A DNA stretch of 54,644 nt from Anaerolineae bacterium (GTDB lineage: Bacteria > Chloroflexota > Anaerolineae > Aggregatilineales > Phototrophicaceae). The stretch spans positions 1-54,644 of the forward strand of contig JANWYT010000036.1 in NCBI GenBank assembly GCA_025055175.1, written 5' to 3'. The notes beneath the pieces were generated by a model. It was given only the letters and a program-made list of their open reading frames with translations, did no database searches and had not been told where the DNA came from. The position numbers and the translations under genes were made by a program. How positions within the stretch are numbered: the first letter of the stretch is position 1; each line of letters begins with the position of its first letter. Of the stretch, positions 43,355 to 51,428 are shown piece by piece.

Positions 43355-43374
43355 TATACTACGCATATATGCGT
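43355..43374 (+). promoter_or_regulatory. Putative -10 (TATACT) followed by a perfect palindrome
   Basis: TATACT at 43355-43360 is followed directly by the 14-base perfect palindrome ACGCATATATGCGT (43361-43374), which would cover the transcription start. 25 bases before the STAND ATPase ATG. A natural operator position for a dimeric repressor or a self-regulator. No -35 consensus is clear. Confidence 0.5.
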
Positions 43375-43399
43375 CTACTCTGACTAGGCGGAGAACACG

Positions 43400-45949
43400 A
43401 TGACCCCCTTCACGCCGCACGAAGCCCCCGCGACTGACCTCAACAGCCTGCCCTTGCAGCACCCAGGGCGGCCCATTGGCCGCGACTCTGCCCTGCGTGA
43501 AGCCTACACCGTCTTGCAAAGCTCAGCGCCGTTGGTGCTGTTGGGCGCGAGCGGCATAGGCAAGACAGCACTGGCTGCGGCACTAGCTGCCGCCTACATC
43601 CAAAAGCCAGGCGGGGTGCTGTGGCTGAACGCCGAGGGCCGCACCCTCAGCGATCTGCTGTCCCAGGTAGGCCGCGCCTATCGTGCGCCAGAAGTCACCA
43701 ACACCGACCAGCTCAGCGCCATGATGAGCAGCGTGCAGGCTCTGCTCAGCCGCCACCAACCGCTCATCGTGCTGGACTGCGTACGCCAGCCCGCACCCCT
43801 AGCCAACGTCATCACGCCCTTCGCAGAGAAAGTGGCGCGCGGCTTGCCCGTCATGATCCTCAGCGAGACGCCGCTGGAGGGCCTGGGCCAGGCCATCACC
43901 CTCGGCCCGCTGGTCGATGTTGACGCGCTGACGCTGCTCCAGCAGAAGGCCGGTATCAGCGACGACAGCCAGGATTTACACCTGTATGGTATCGCCAAGC
44001 TAGTGGGCTACACTCCTCTAGGCTTGGTAGTGGCAGCGCGCGGCTTGGTCGCCGCCAAGCTCTCACCCGCCGAATATTACAAAGCCCTGGACACGGTGGC
44101 CAAGACGCAGAAGGACGGCTTAGCCGCCGCCATCGCTACCAGCTACCGCGCCCTCAACAATGCTCTGCAAGGGCTGGCTCTGCTGCTCAGCGCCACTCCG
44201 CGCGGCGAAGCCGGCGTTGACCTGCTGTCCCACCTCAGCAACGCTCCTGCCGACAACATTGACCAAGCCATGAACCTGCTGGCTCAGCTTTACTTAGTGG
44301 AGCGCTTCAGCCGCTACGGACGACCCTACTACCGTATGCACGCCCGCGTGCGCGCCTTCGCCCGTGAGCTGCTGCAAGGCTCGAATCGCCTGGACGGCTT
44401 GGTGGAGAAGGTACGCGATGGCCTGCTAGCCTATCTCAAACAGGCCGTCAAAGATCAGGCCTATGCGCGCATCGCCGCTGAGATGGACTCTGTTCTCAGC
44501 TTAGCAGAAGACCTGGCCGACCAGGGCGAGCGTGATTGGGCCAATCAGTGCCTACTCGTCCTCACCCAAGCTGACCAGTTCATCCAGCAGGCCGGCTACG
44601 TGCAGGAACTCATCCGCTTGCAGCGCGCTTCAGTCAGTTCTTCAGCTGCCTTCCCAGCCTATGGAGCGCTGATCGAAGACGACCATGACGCCTACGATCT
44701 GGATGATCTGGACAACTTAGCCGACGAAGAAGAAGCACTCGACGAAGCCGATCAGGCGCTGCTGCGCGATGCGGCGGCGCGCCGTGCGTCCCTCTTGGCT
44801 GACGATGAGGACGACGAAGACGAAGCATTCGACGACGAGGAAGTCTCGCCTCCGCCGTCTGCGCCCATCTATCAGCCTGGCCCGCCCCCTGTCGATCTGG
44901 CGCGCTCCGAGACGCTGCTCTCAGTAGACGTGGAACAGCTCCGCACCGCCCTGGCCCAGGCCAAGCAGGCTCGCGACGTGCCGCGCCAGCTCCAAATCCT
45001 CAAAGCCATTGGCAAGGTACAGATTCGTCAGGGACGCGAAGCAGAAGCCATCCCCACCTACAACGAAGCGCTCAATCTGGCTGAAACTCATAACGACGAA
45101 GACGCCGTGCTGGACATCCTAGACATCTTGGCAGCTCTGCTGAGTAAGACGGGCAACGTCCAGGCGGCGATCATGCACGCCACGCGCGGCGCGCAGCTAG
45201 CCCAGACGCGTGGCGAGACCAGCACGCTGATGAGCTTGCTGCTCACGCTGGGCGACGCGCGTCAAGAGCTGGGCGAGAGTCAGGCGGCAATTGACGTCTT
45301 CGGGCGCGCCGTCACCCTGGCTCGCCAGAGCAACGATCAGCAATATGAGGCTATCGCCCTCTACAAGCTGGGCTACGCCCATCTGGACAACGGCGACGCC
45401 GAGACGCCCATCAGCCTGTGGGAGCAAGCCCGCGAGCTGTTCAAACGCCAGGGCAAGCGCGATTATGAAGGCCGCGTGCTGGGCGGCATGGGGGCAGCCT
45501 ACGCAGAGCAGGGTCATTGGAGCGAAGCCATGCGCTACATTCAATCAGCTCTGTACATCGCCCGCGAAGTAGGCGACCAAGAAGAGGAAATGCTGCAACT
45601 GGGCAGCCTAGCTCGCGCCCAAGTGGAACTAAAGCAGCTGCCAGAAGCGCTCATCAGCTACCGTCAAGCCTTGCACCTGGCTTACGAGAGCGGCAACCCC
45701 GACAACATCGTGACGGCCATCATCGACCTGGTGCGCCTGATGAGCCAGAGCGCACGCCTGCTGGGGATTTGTAAGCTGCTGCTCCAAGACGCAGAGAACG
45801 TCGATCCAACCGACCGTGAGGTTCAGGCCCTCATGGAAGACGTGGAGAAACGTCTGGCAGAAGTTGGCGCGCGTGGCGTCGTACAAGCGCCGATCAAAGG
45901 TACAGGACGCGACTACGCTGCCAACGCTTACAGCTTGCTGGAGCGCTGA
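43400..45949 (+). CDS. STAND-family NTPase with TPR repeats
   Basis: 849 residues, cytosolic. Walker A GASGIGKT (49-56), Walker B-like LIVLDC with D126, then the GLPVMILSE sensor-like strand and a winged-helix-like region (PYYRMHARVRAFARELL). This is the STAND/NB-ARC order. A highly acidic linker follows (about 425-480, runs of Asp/Glu). Residues about 515-830 are TPR pairs (EAIPTYNEALNLAE, AAIDVFGRAVTLARQ, EAMRYIQSALYIARE, EALISYRQALHLAYE). STANDs act as ATP-driven switches for signalling or defence. No effector domain is seen. It is coupled (TGATG) to a phosphatase gene. Its target is unknown. Confidence 0.9.
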   Translation: MTPFTPHEAPATDLNSLPLQHPGRPIGRDSALREAYTVLQSSAPLVLLGASGIGKTALAAALAAAYIQKPGGVLWLNAEGRTLSDLLSQVGRAYRAPEVTNTDQLSAMMSSVQALLSRHQPLIVLDCVRQPAPLANVITPFAEKVARGLPVMILSETPLEGLGQAITLGPLVDVDALTLLQQKAGISDDSQDLHLYGIAKLVGYTPLGLVVAARGLVAAKLSPAEYYKALDTVAKTQKDGLAAAIATSYRALNNALQGLALLLSATPRGEAGVDLLSHLSNAPADNIDQAMNLLAQLYLVERFSRYGRPYYRMHARVRAFARELLQGSNRLDGLVEKVRDGLLAYLKQAVKDQAYARIAAEMDSVLSLAEDLADQGERDWANQCLLVLTQADQFIQQAGYVQELIRLQRASVSSSAAFPAYGALIEDDHDAYDLDDLDNLADEEEALDEADQALLRDAAARRASLLADDEDDEDEAFDDEEVSPPPSAPIYQPGPPPVDLARSETLLSVDVEQLRTALAQAKQARDVPRQLQILKAIGKVQIRQGREAEAIPTYNEALNLAETHNDEDAVLDILDILAALLSKTGNVQAAIMHATRGAQLAQTRGETSTLMSLLLTLGDARQELGESQAAIDVFGRAVTLARQSNDQQYEAIALYKLGYAHLDNGDAETPISLWEQARELFKRQGKRDYEGRVLGGMGAAYAEQGHWSEAMRYIQSALYIAREVGDQEEEMLQLGSLARAQVELKQLPEALISYRQALHLAYESGNPDNIVTAIIDLVRLMSQSARLLGICKLLLQDAENVDPTDREVQALMEDVEKRLAEVGARGVVQAPIKGTGRDYAANAYSLLER

Positions 45950-46521
45950 TGAGTCTTCCGCCCAGCCAATTCCAGCGCGCCCTCAGCCTGCTGCGCACCG
46001 GCCCGCGCGGCCTATTCTGGCGTCTGGCCGACCAGCTGGTGCGCAAGGCCAGCGGCCGACCACTATGGCGCGTGAGCCAGGTTAGCCCGCTGCTCTATCT
46101 GGGCGGACAGCACAGCTCTAGAGGTTGGGCAGCCATGCAGGCGCGCGGCATCCAAGCCATCGTCAACTTGCGCGAAGCACACAAAGACGACGCAGCGCTG
46201 GGCATTGCGCCCACCGCCTATCTGCATTTGCCCACTCCAGATAACACCCCGCCTAGCCTGGATGACCTAGCGCGCGGCGCGCGGTTCATCGCTCAGCACA
46301 TTGAGCGCGGACAGGCTGTCTACGTTCACTGCGGCGTAGGAGTAGGGCGCGCTCCGTCTCAGGTGGCAGCCTACCTCATCAGTACAGGCCTCAGCGCCGA
46401 TGAAGCCCTAGAGCAGATTCGCCGTGTGCGCCCTTTCATCCACCTCACCCGCGCTCAGCGCCAGCAGCTAGAGCGCTATGCGGAGCGCCAGCATGGCTCA
46501 ATCCGAAGCTTCTCCGCCTGA
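45949..46521 (+). CDS. Dual-specificity-type protein phosphatase
   Basis: 190 residues, cytosolic, starting in a TGATG overlap with the STAND gene. The CX5R catalytic loop is intact as HCGVGVGR (C128, R134) with Ala135 where Ser/Thr is usual, and a general-acid Asp98 sits in LPTPDNTPP. This is the atypical DSP/plant-PTEN-like group that removes phosphate from Ser/Thr/Tyr or from lipids or glycans. The usual hydroxyl in the P-loop helps the second step; Ala may slow turnover. Overlap with the small membrane gene (28 bases) suggests one operon. Substrate unknown. Confidence 0.85.
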   Translation: MSLPPSQFQRALSLLRTGPRGLFWRLADQLVRKASGRPLWRVSQVSPLLYLGGQHSSRGWAAMQARGIQAIVNLREAHKDDAALGIAPTAYLHLPTPDNTPPSLDDLARGARFIAQHIERGQAVYVHCGVGVGRAPSQVAAYLISTGLSADEALEQIRRVRPFIHLTRAQRQQLERYAERQHGSIRSFSA

Positions 46522-46822
46522 GCCAATCAGCTCTGCTCAAGCCCGCACCGCCATCCAAGCTGCCATCTTGGCACGCCTGGGCGAAGGCTGGGACGACGAG
46601 CGCAGCGGCTGGTTGGTCGTCTATCGCAGCGACTGGCTGGTGCGCTTGAATCGGGGTTCGATCAACCTAGATTTTCAGTGTGACCTGCTGGGCGAAGTCA
46701 CTGTGACAGAGCGGCCAGCCAATCCCTTGCAGCTCAGCGGACGATTGGTGGCTTGGATGGTCTTGGGCGCGTCCTTGCTGGTGGCCTTGACAATTGCTTA
46801 CGTAGTCGGTGCGCTGCGTTAG
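46493..46822 (+). CDS. Small single-pass membrane protein
   Basis: 109 residues from the ATG at 46493, preceded by GGAG seven bases upstream; it begins inside the phosphatase gene. Residues about 35-75 form a small soluble unit (GWLVVYRSDWLVRLNRGSINLDFQ), followed by one C-terminal membrane helix. No family recognised. The last gene of the STAND operon; it meets the receiver gene tail to tail with a four-base overlap. Confidence 0.65.
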   Translation: MAQSEASPPEPISSAQARTAIQAAILARLGEGWDDERSGWLVVYRSDWLVRLNRGSINLDFQCDLLGEVTVTERPANPLQLSGRLVAWMVLGASLLVALTIAYVVGALR

Positions 46823-47253
46823 CCGCTGTAGGCTGAGAAGCCGCGCACTCCGTACTGGTCGATCACCAGAGGTCGCGACTCGTGCAAACCCAGCGCGCCC
46901 TGCGTCTGCAAGCGACGAAACAGATCGACGAAGCCATGAGGCTTGACTAGGAAGACATCTGCCCCGCGCGAGAAGGCGCTGGCCATCAGGCTTTGCTCAT
47001 CGTGCATGGTGGCCACGACCATACAGGCTTCAGGATGGAGCCTGCGCAGTCGTCCTAGCAGCTCCAGGCCACTCATGTCTGGAATCTCAATGTCTACGAT
47101 GGCTAAGTCGATGAGCTGTTCCTGAGCAACTTTGAGAGCATCCTGACCGCGCGCTGCCCCGATGACTTGAAACGAGGCTTGGGCCAGCAGGCGCTCGAAG
47201 AACTGGCGGTTGGCTTCCGTGTCGTCAATCACCAAAGCAGTAGTTGAACTCAT
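46819..47253 (-). CDS. Stand-alone response-regulator receiver protein 2
   Basis: 144 residues from the ATG ending at 47253. Receiver (REC) domain: acidic pair D10/D11, phospho-acceptor D54 (IVDIEIPD), a Thr in VVATMHDE and Lys in FLVKP. No output domain; only about 25 residues follow. Third gene of the kinase cassette. Likely works by protein contact or as a phosphate sink, like CheY/Spo0F types. Confidence 0.9.
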   Translation of the reverse strand: MSSTTALVIDDTEANRQFFERLLAQASFQVIGAARGQDALKVAQEQLIDLAIVDIEIPDMSGLELLGRLRRLHPEACMVVATMHDEQSLMASAFSRGADVFLVKPHGFVDLFRRLQTQGALGLHESRPLVIDQYGVRGFSAYSG

Positions 47254-47299
47254 GGCAATAAATCCTTTCATCACTATACTGGCGACTATTAAGGAGGTG

Positions 47300-47770
47300 C
47301 TACGTGTCGTTCTCCTCCTGCTGAGTTGGCGTGCTGGCCTCCTCGTTTTCGTCGCGGATACCCAGGCGCTCTTTGACTAATGCCACGACCTCTGAGGTTG
47401 ATGCATTCTTGGACTTGTCGTAGTGAGCGAACAGCTCCACTAGGCGGGGAATGGGCAAGGGCTTAGGCATGTAGCTGTCGCAACCGGCTTCTAGGCAGCG
47501 CTCCTCATCACCTACCATCGCGTAGGCAGTGACGGCGACGATCGGGGTGGTGTGGCCCTGCTGGCGCAGGCGCCGCACGACCTCCAAGCCGTCCAACTCA
47601 CCCTCGATCTGCACGTCCATCAGCACCAAGTCGGGCTTGAGCTTATCAAACTGCGCCAGCACTTCAGCGCCGTCAGCCAAGGTGATGACTTCATGATTGC
47701 CCATACGGGCCACGCGCTTCACCAGGAAGACGTTAGCTTGGTTGTCTTCGACGTAGAGGATGCGGATCAT
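47300..47770 (-). CDS. Stand-alone response-regulator receiver protein 1
   Basis: 156 residues. Receiver domain with D9 (YVEDNQANVFLV), phospho-acceptor D52 (LVLMDVQ), AVTAYA and MPKPL. The DivK-like look (EDNQANVFLVKRV, DGLEVVRRLR) is typical of regulators that act with hybrid kinases. The C-terminal 35 residues are a helical and acidic tail without DNA-binding signs. Starts four bases after the kinase stop. Confidence 0.92.
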   Translation of the reverse strand: MIRILYVEDNQANVFLVKRVARMGNHEVITLADGAEVLAQFDKLKPDLVLMDVQIEGELDGLEVVRRLRQQGHTTPIVAVTAYAMVGDEERCLEAGCDSYMPKPLPIPRLVELFAHYDKSKNASTSEVVALVKERLGIRDENEEASTPTQQEENDT

Positions 47771-47774
47771 GGGC

Positions 47775-49277
47775 TTAGCGTCCTTCTGCGACTAGAGGGC
47801 TAGGCGTAGGGCTGGCGGGCAAATCCTGGGGTGGTTTGTCGAGCGTCTTAGACGAGTTGTCCTGGCCCTTGAAGAGCGGCACAGAGAACGAGAAGGTACT
47901 GCCTCTGCCGACTTCGCTCTCCATCCAAATGCGTCCGCCCATCAATTCAACGAGCTGCTTGGAGATGGCCAGTCCCAAGCCGCTGCCAGAACGCGGATCG
48001 CGCCCGCCCGTCTTTGCCTGCTGGAACTCGCGGAATAATTTGTCATGGAATTCAGGATCAATGCCCAGGCCCGTGTCTTGCACATGGACGATCAGCTCAT
48101 CGCCCTGGACTTCGGCGCGCAGCTTGATGAAGCCTTCGTCAGTGTACTTGACTGCGTTGCTGTACAAGTTGAGCAAAATCTGACGGAAGCGCGTCTCATC
48201 AACGTAGACAGTGGGTATCGGCTCTGGAATCTCGGCTTCTAGGCGCACAGGCTTCTTGCCCAGCAGGCCTTTCGCTGTAGACATGACGGCCTTCATGACC
48301 GAACTCACGTCCGTCTCCGTCAGGTGAATTTCCAGCTTGCCGGCGTCTACTTTAGCCAGATCAAGGATGTCGTTGATGACGTGCAGGAGCTGGCGACCGC
48401 TGCTGTAAATTTGGCGCAGGTCGCGAGCATAGGCTTCTGGCAGCGGCACGTCGTCGTACATGATAGGAAATTCCAGCATGGTCTCGCTGAAACCGATGAT
48501 GGCGTTGAGCGGGGTGCGCAGCTCATGACTCATGTTGGCCAAGAACTTGCCGCGAAATTCTTTAGCTTCTTCAGCGCTGCGCCGCGCCTTCTCCAACTCT
48601 ACGTTGGCGGCTTGCAGGCTGTCAGATAAGGCCTCGCTGCGCTTGAGAGCTTTTTGCAGGGCAGCGCGCTTCTCAAACAGCTCATCGTTGGTCTGGCGTT
48701 CCTTGTTATAGTTCTGCAAAGCCCAATCAGCGATCTGGTACAGCTCGCCCGTCACCTGTACGGCAAACAACATGCTGAGGAAGCTCAGCAAGATAGCCAC
48801 CAAGCTGTGAGTTGTCCACAAAATCGCGCCACTAAAAGGCCAGGGAGCGAACAGGATCGTCAAGCTAGCGATGAACGCTACCATCGCCGTGTGTCCGCTA
48901 GGCAGCATAAGGCCGGCCACAAAGACGATCACAGGCATAACGAAGGGCGCGATCTCGCGCAAGGTCGCGTCGCCCTGGACAATTAAGATGCCCACGCTGG
49001 CCATGCCACCCAGAGTATAACCCCAGGCCGCCGCCAGGAAGCTACGTCCAATCAGCAGATGGGCCACGAGACAGCCTAGAATCAACGCTATGCAGGCTAG
49101 CAGCAGCGTCAGAGCTGCGGAGCTGGCGCCAGCAGGCATGGTAGCGTTGACGCCAAAGGTGAGGCCCACCACCAGCACGATCAGGCTGATGACCGCCGTC
49201 GTCTTGTAGAGGATGGCCAGACGGTCTGTCTTGACTTCTGTGGCAAAGTTGGTGTTGGTCGGAACAGCAGTAGTCAT
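47775..49277 (-). CDS. Membrane sensor histidine kinase
   Basis: 500 residues from the ATG ending at 49277, preceded by a GGCAGG SD-like sequence. Six membrane helices occupy about 25-175 with hardly any loop, so it probably senses within or at the membrane. A coiled-coil (190-243) leads to HisKA with H251 (SHELRTPLNAII), then HATPase_c with N-box (LLNLYSNAVKYTD), DTGLGID and GSGLGLAIS. No PAS domain. Autophosphorylates H251 and passes phosphate to receivers encoded just downstream. First gene of the cassette. Confidence 0.95.
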   Translation of the reverse strand: MTTAVPTNTNFATEVKTDRLAILYKTTAVISLIVLVVGLTFGVNATMPAGASSAALTLLLACIALILGCLVAHLLIGRSFLAAAWGYTLGGMASVGILIVQGDATLREIAPFVMPVIVFVAGLMLPSGHTAMVAFIASLTILFAPWPFSGAILWTTHSLVAILLSFLSMLFAVQVTGELYQIADWALQNYNKERQTNDELFEKRAALQKALKRSEALSDSLQAANVELEKARRSAEEAKEFRGKFLANMSHELRTPLNAIIGFSETMLEFPIMYDDVPLPEAYARDLRQIYSSGRQLLHVINDILDLAKVDAGKLEIHLTETDVSSVMKAVMSTAKGLLGKKPVRLEAEIPEPIPTVYVDETRFRQILLNLYSNAVKYTDEGFIKLRAEVQGDELIVHVQDTGLGIDPEFHDKLFREFQQAKTGGRDPRSGSGLGLAISKQLVELMGGRIWMESEVGRGSTFSFSVPLFKGQDNSSKTLDKPPQDLPASPTPSPLVAEGR

Positions 49278-49359
49278 ATGAAACCTGCCCAAAGGTGACG
49301 CCTAGCTTACCTCAATCATTCGCTAATAAAATGAGTATGTCTTTAATTTTAACATCAAG

Positions 49360-49383
49360 ACCTGCCGTTGCGCAACGGCAGGT
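49360..49383 (-). terminator. Perfect 24-base palindrome, possible terminator
   Basis: Arms of 12 bases (10-bp stem with GCGC loop if folded as RNA). It lies 50 bases after the minus-strand SH3b/FecR gene and is followed by an AT-rich stretch without an immediate T-run. It could end that transcript or serve as a protein site in front of the kinase gene. Confidence 0.5.
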
Positions 49384-49433
49384 GCTTCAGATTGTGTTGT
49401 CCCTCGATTGAAAGATGGTTGAAGACAGGGGTA

Positions 49434-51176
49434 TTATGCGCCGCAGCGCACGCGCACCGTCACAGTGTTGCCCGCCGCGGCGCTGATGAGCAGCGAGAAG
49501 GTGGAGTCAGCGCTGAAGGTATGGGTGAGAGTCTGCTCTTGGCCGCTGCGCGCCAGGATACCCAGCGTACTGTTCATGCGCACATAATCGCCAAACAGAG
49601 GCTGAAATGTGCCACCGCTAGCGCTGATGCTGATGGTCGTGCCAGCGGTAGCACGCCATAGACCACCGATCTCCACTGCTGGCCCCAGGCCGCTGGATAC
49701 GCCACTGAGCGTAGCTTCTGGCGCGCCGCACAGCTCGCCCGTCTCTGGCGAAACCAGGCTGCCGACGGCAGGCGCAAGTGTCGGCAACGGGTTAGTAGCG
49801 GGCAGAGCATTGACGGGCGGGGCGCTGAAGCCGCCCGAAGCGGCAGGCGCAGACTGGGCCATCTCTTGCTGCAAGAGAGCCAATTCAATCATGCGCGGCA
49901 GTTGGCTCACGGGCAAGCCGATCAACTCACGCTGGTCGAAGCTATCGGGCAAGGGCGCGCCCTGCGGCTCTAGGTTGCCGCCCAGGGCCACGCTGGCGCG
50001 GAAGCCTTTGGGCGTGGAAGACATTGCGCCCTGAGCAGTGATGTTGGCGTCGCCCTCCAGCACGCTGATGAGCAGATTGTCGTTGGCCTGGGCTTGCAGG
50101 AACATCGTGCCGTTCAGCTCAATCAGCACATCGTTCACGCGCAGGCGCATGCGATCAAACATCCCGTTGGGCGTCTGGATGAGTGCGCCGCTCGGAGGCG
50201 CGCCGACGCATTCGGCGTTCACGCTGCCACTGAGCAGGTTGAAGGCCTGCATAGCCTGGAACAGCGTAGTAGCCCCGGCCTGAGGAGCAGTGCGCGTCGG
50301 GACGATGCTAGGATCAACGATGGGGATGTTGCCGCTCACTTGGATATATGGCGCGTAGACCCAAGCTGGCGCGCGGAACTGGTTGGGAATCTCCATGCGA
50401 TACCAGGTTTTGTCCGCCGTTTGGCCCGTGATGTTAATCAGGTCACCACGCCGTAACTGCCAGACGACTTCAGAAGCAGGATCGGGACGGCGGCGCACGT
50501 TCAGGCCAAAATCAGCGATGACTGTGCCAATCACACCGCCTGCGCTGGCACTGGGGCGCTGATCGCCATCATCGACCAAAGTAACGTCGCCGATGACGAT
50601 CATCGTCGCTTCGGCAGTGCTGCCGCTAGTGGTGGGGAAAATGGGCCTACCGACGACTAGGGCTAGCGTCTTCTCGCTGGTGTCTAGGGTGCGCAGGCGC
50701 AGCTCGGTGAGGTTGCTGAAGCTTGCGCGGTCACCGGGTTGGGTGAAGCGAATCTGCGCGCCTTCCTGCGGGCTGGCTTCGACGACGCCGCTGCCCAGGC
50801 AGGCTTCTCCGCCGCCCACTTGGCCGCAAGTGATCTGTGCGGCAGATAGCGCCGCCTGTACTTGAGCAGGGCAGCCAGAGGCCACCACCAGTGGCACGCG
50901 GGGTGGAGCAGGAGTATCTGCGTTGGCAGGCATGGCAGGAGCGGCTGGCGGTTGGCTCTCTTCTGTGCTGGCTGGCGCGGGCGCAACTGAAGTGACGATA
51001 GGCAGCGAAGGCAAGCCGCCCGGCACGGTCGGTACAGATGGCACGCCACCACTCGGCGAGGTGATGACGGGAATTGGCGTGGGGGTTTGCGCTAGGACAG
51101 CGCCGCTCAGCAGCAGGCCGAAAGCCAACAACAGGGTGAGCATAGTGGTGTGGCGTGGGCCGGGCATACGGCTCAT
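49434..51176 (-). CDS. Exported protein with SH3b and FecR-like domains
   Basis: 580 residues from the ATG ending at 51176, with AAGGAG six bases upstream. Signal peptide to about 30, then a Pro/Ala-rich spacer. A first beta region (about 100-195) is followed by an SH3b unit (IADFGLNVRRRPDP...WVYAPYI, about 205-275) and a FecR-like beta region (ALIQTPNGMFDRMRLRVND...LLISVLEGDANI). The C-terminal part is a further beta-sandwich with Cys pairs. No enzymatic motif or C-terminal anchor. Likely an extracellular binding protein; substrate unknown. TATAAT box 39 bases upstream. Confidence 0.82.
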   Translation of the reverse strand: MSRMPGPRHTTMLTLLLAFGLLLSGAVLAQTPTPIPVITSPSGGVPSVPTVPGGLPSLPIVTSVAPAPASTEESQPPAAPAMPANADTPAPPRVPLVVASGCPAQVQAALSAAQITCGQVGGGEACLGSGVVEASPQEGAQIRFTQPGDRASFSNLTELRLRTLDTSEKTLALVVGRPIFPTTSGSTAEATMIVIGDVTLVDDGDQRPSASAGGVIGTVIADFGLNVRRRPDPASEVVWQLRRGDLINITGQTADKTWYRMEIPNQFRAPAWVYAPYIQVSGNIPIVDPSIVPTRTAPQAGATTLFQAMQAFNLLSGSVNAECVGAPPSGALIQTPNGMFDRMRLRVNDVLIELNGTMFLQAQANDNLLISVLEGDANITAQGAMSSTPKGFRASVALGGNLEPQGAPLPDSFDQRELIGLPVSQLPRMIELALLQQEMAQSAPAASGGFSAPPVNALPATNPLPTLAPAVGSLVSPETGELCGAPEATLSGVSSGLGPAVEIGGLWRATAGTTISISASGGTFQPLFGDYVRMNSTLGILARSGQEQTLTHTFSADSTFSLLISAAAGNTVTVRVRCGA

Positions 51177-51214
51177 CGCGTTCTCCTTGGGCATGATGGC
51201 TTAAGCATGGTCGT

Positions 51215-51220
51215 ATTATA
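51215..51220 (-). promoter_or_regulatory. Putative -10 box (TATAAT)
   Basis: Perfect TATAAT on the minus strand (context GACTATAATACGACC), 38 bases before the SH3b/FecR-like gene. No convincing -35. Confidence 0.5.
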
Positions 51221-51280
51221 GTCTGCCCTGAGCCAAGCGAAAATACGCGGAGTGCAATCGCGCTCCGTAGGCCATCGCGC

Positions 51281-51286
51281 TATAAT
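51281..51286 (+). promoter_or_regulatory. Putative -10 box (TATAAT)
   Basis: Perfect TATAAT in the context CGCGCTATAATTGG. 142 bases upstream of the hydrolase ATG, so it would leave a long leader; no -35 is clear. The 252-base intergenic stretch also carries a small hairpin at about 51248-51267 (CGGAG / CTCCG). Confidence 0.4.
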
Positions 51287-51428
51287 TGGCCCTTGCGAAC
51301 ATTGAGCGCGGGTCTCATCTTTCAGAACGACTAGGCTTCCAGCCCAGCGGAGGAACTACGACAGCTCAGCCAACGCACACAATCAAGTCAAACCAACTTT
51401 AACTCCATGCACGATCTGGAGATATACC

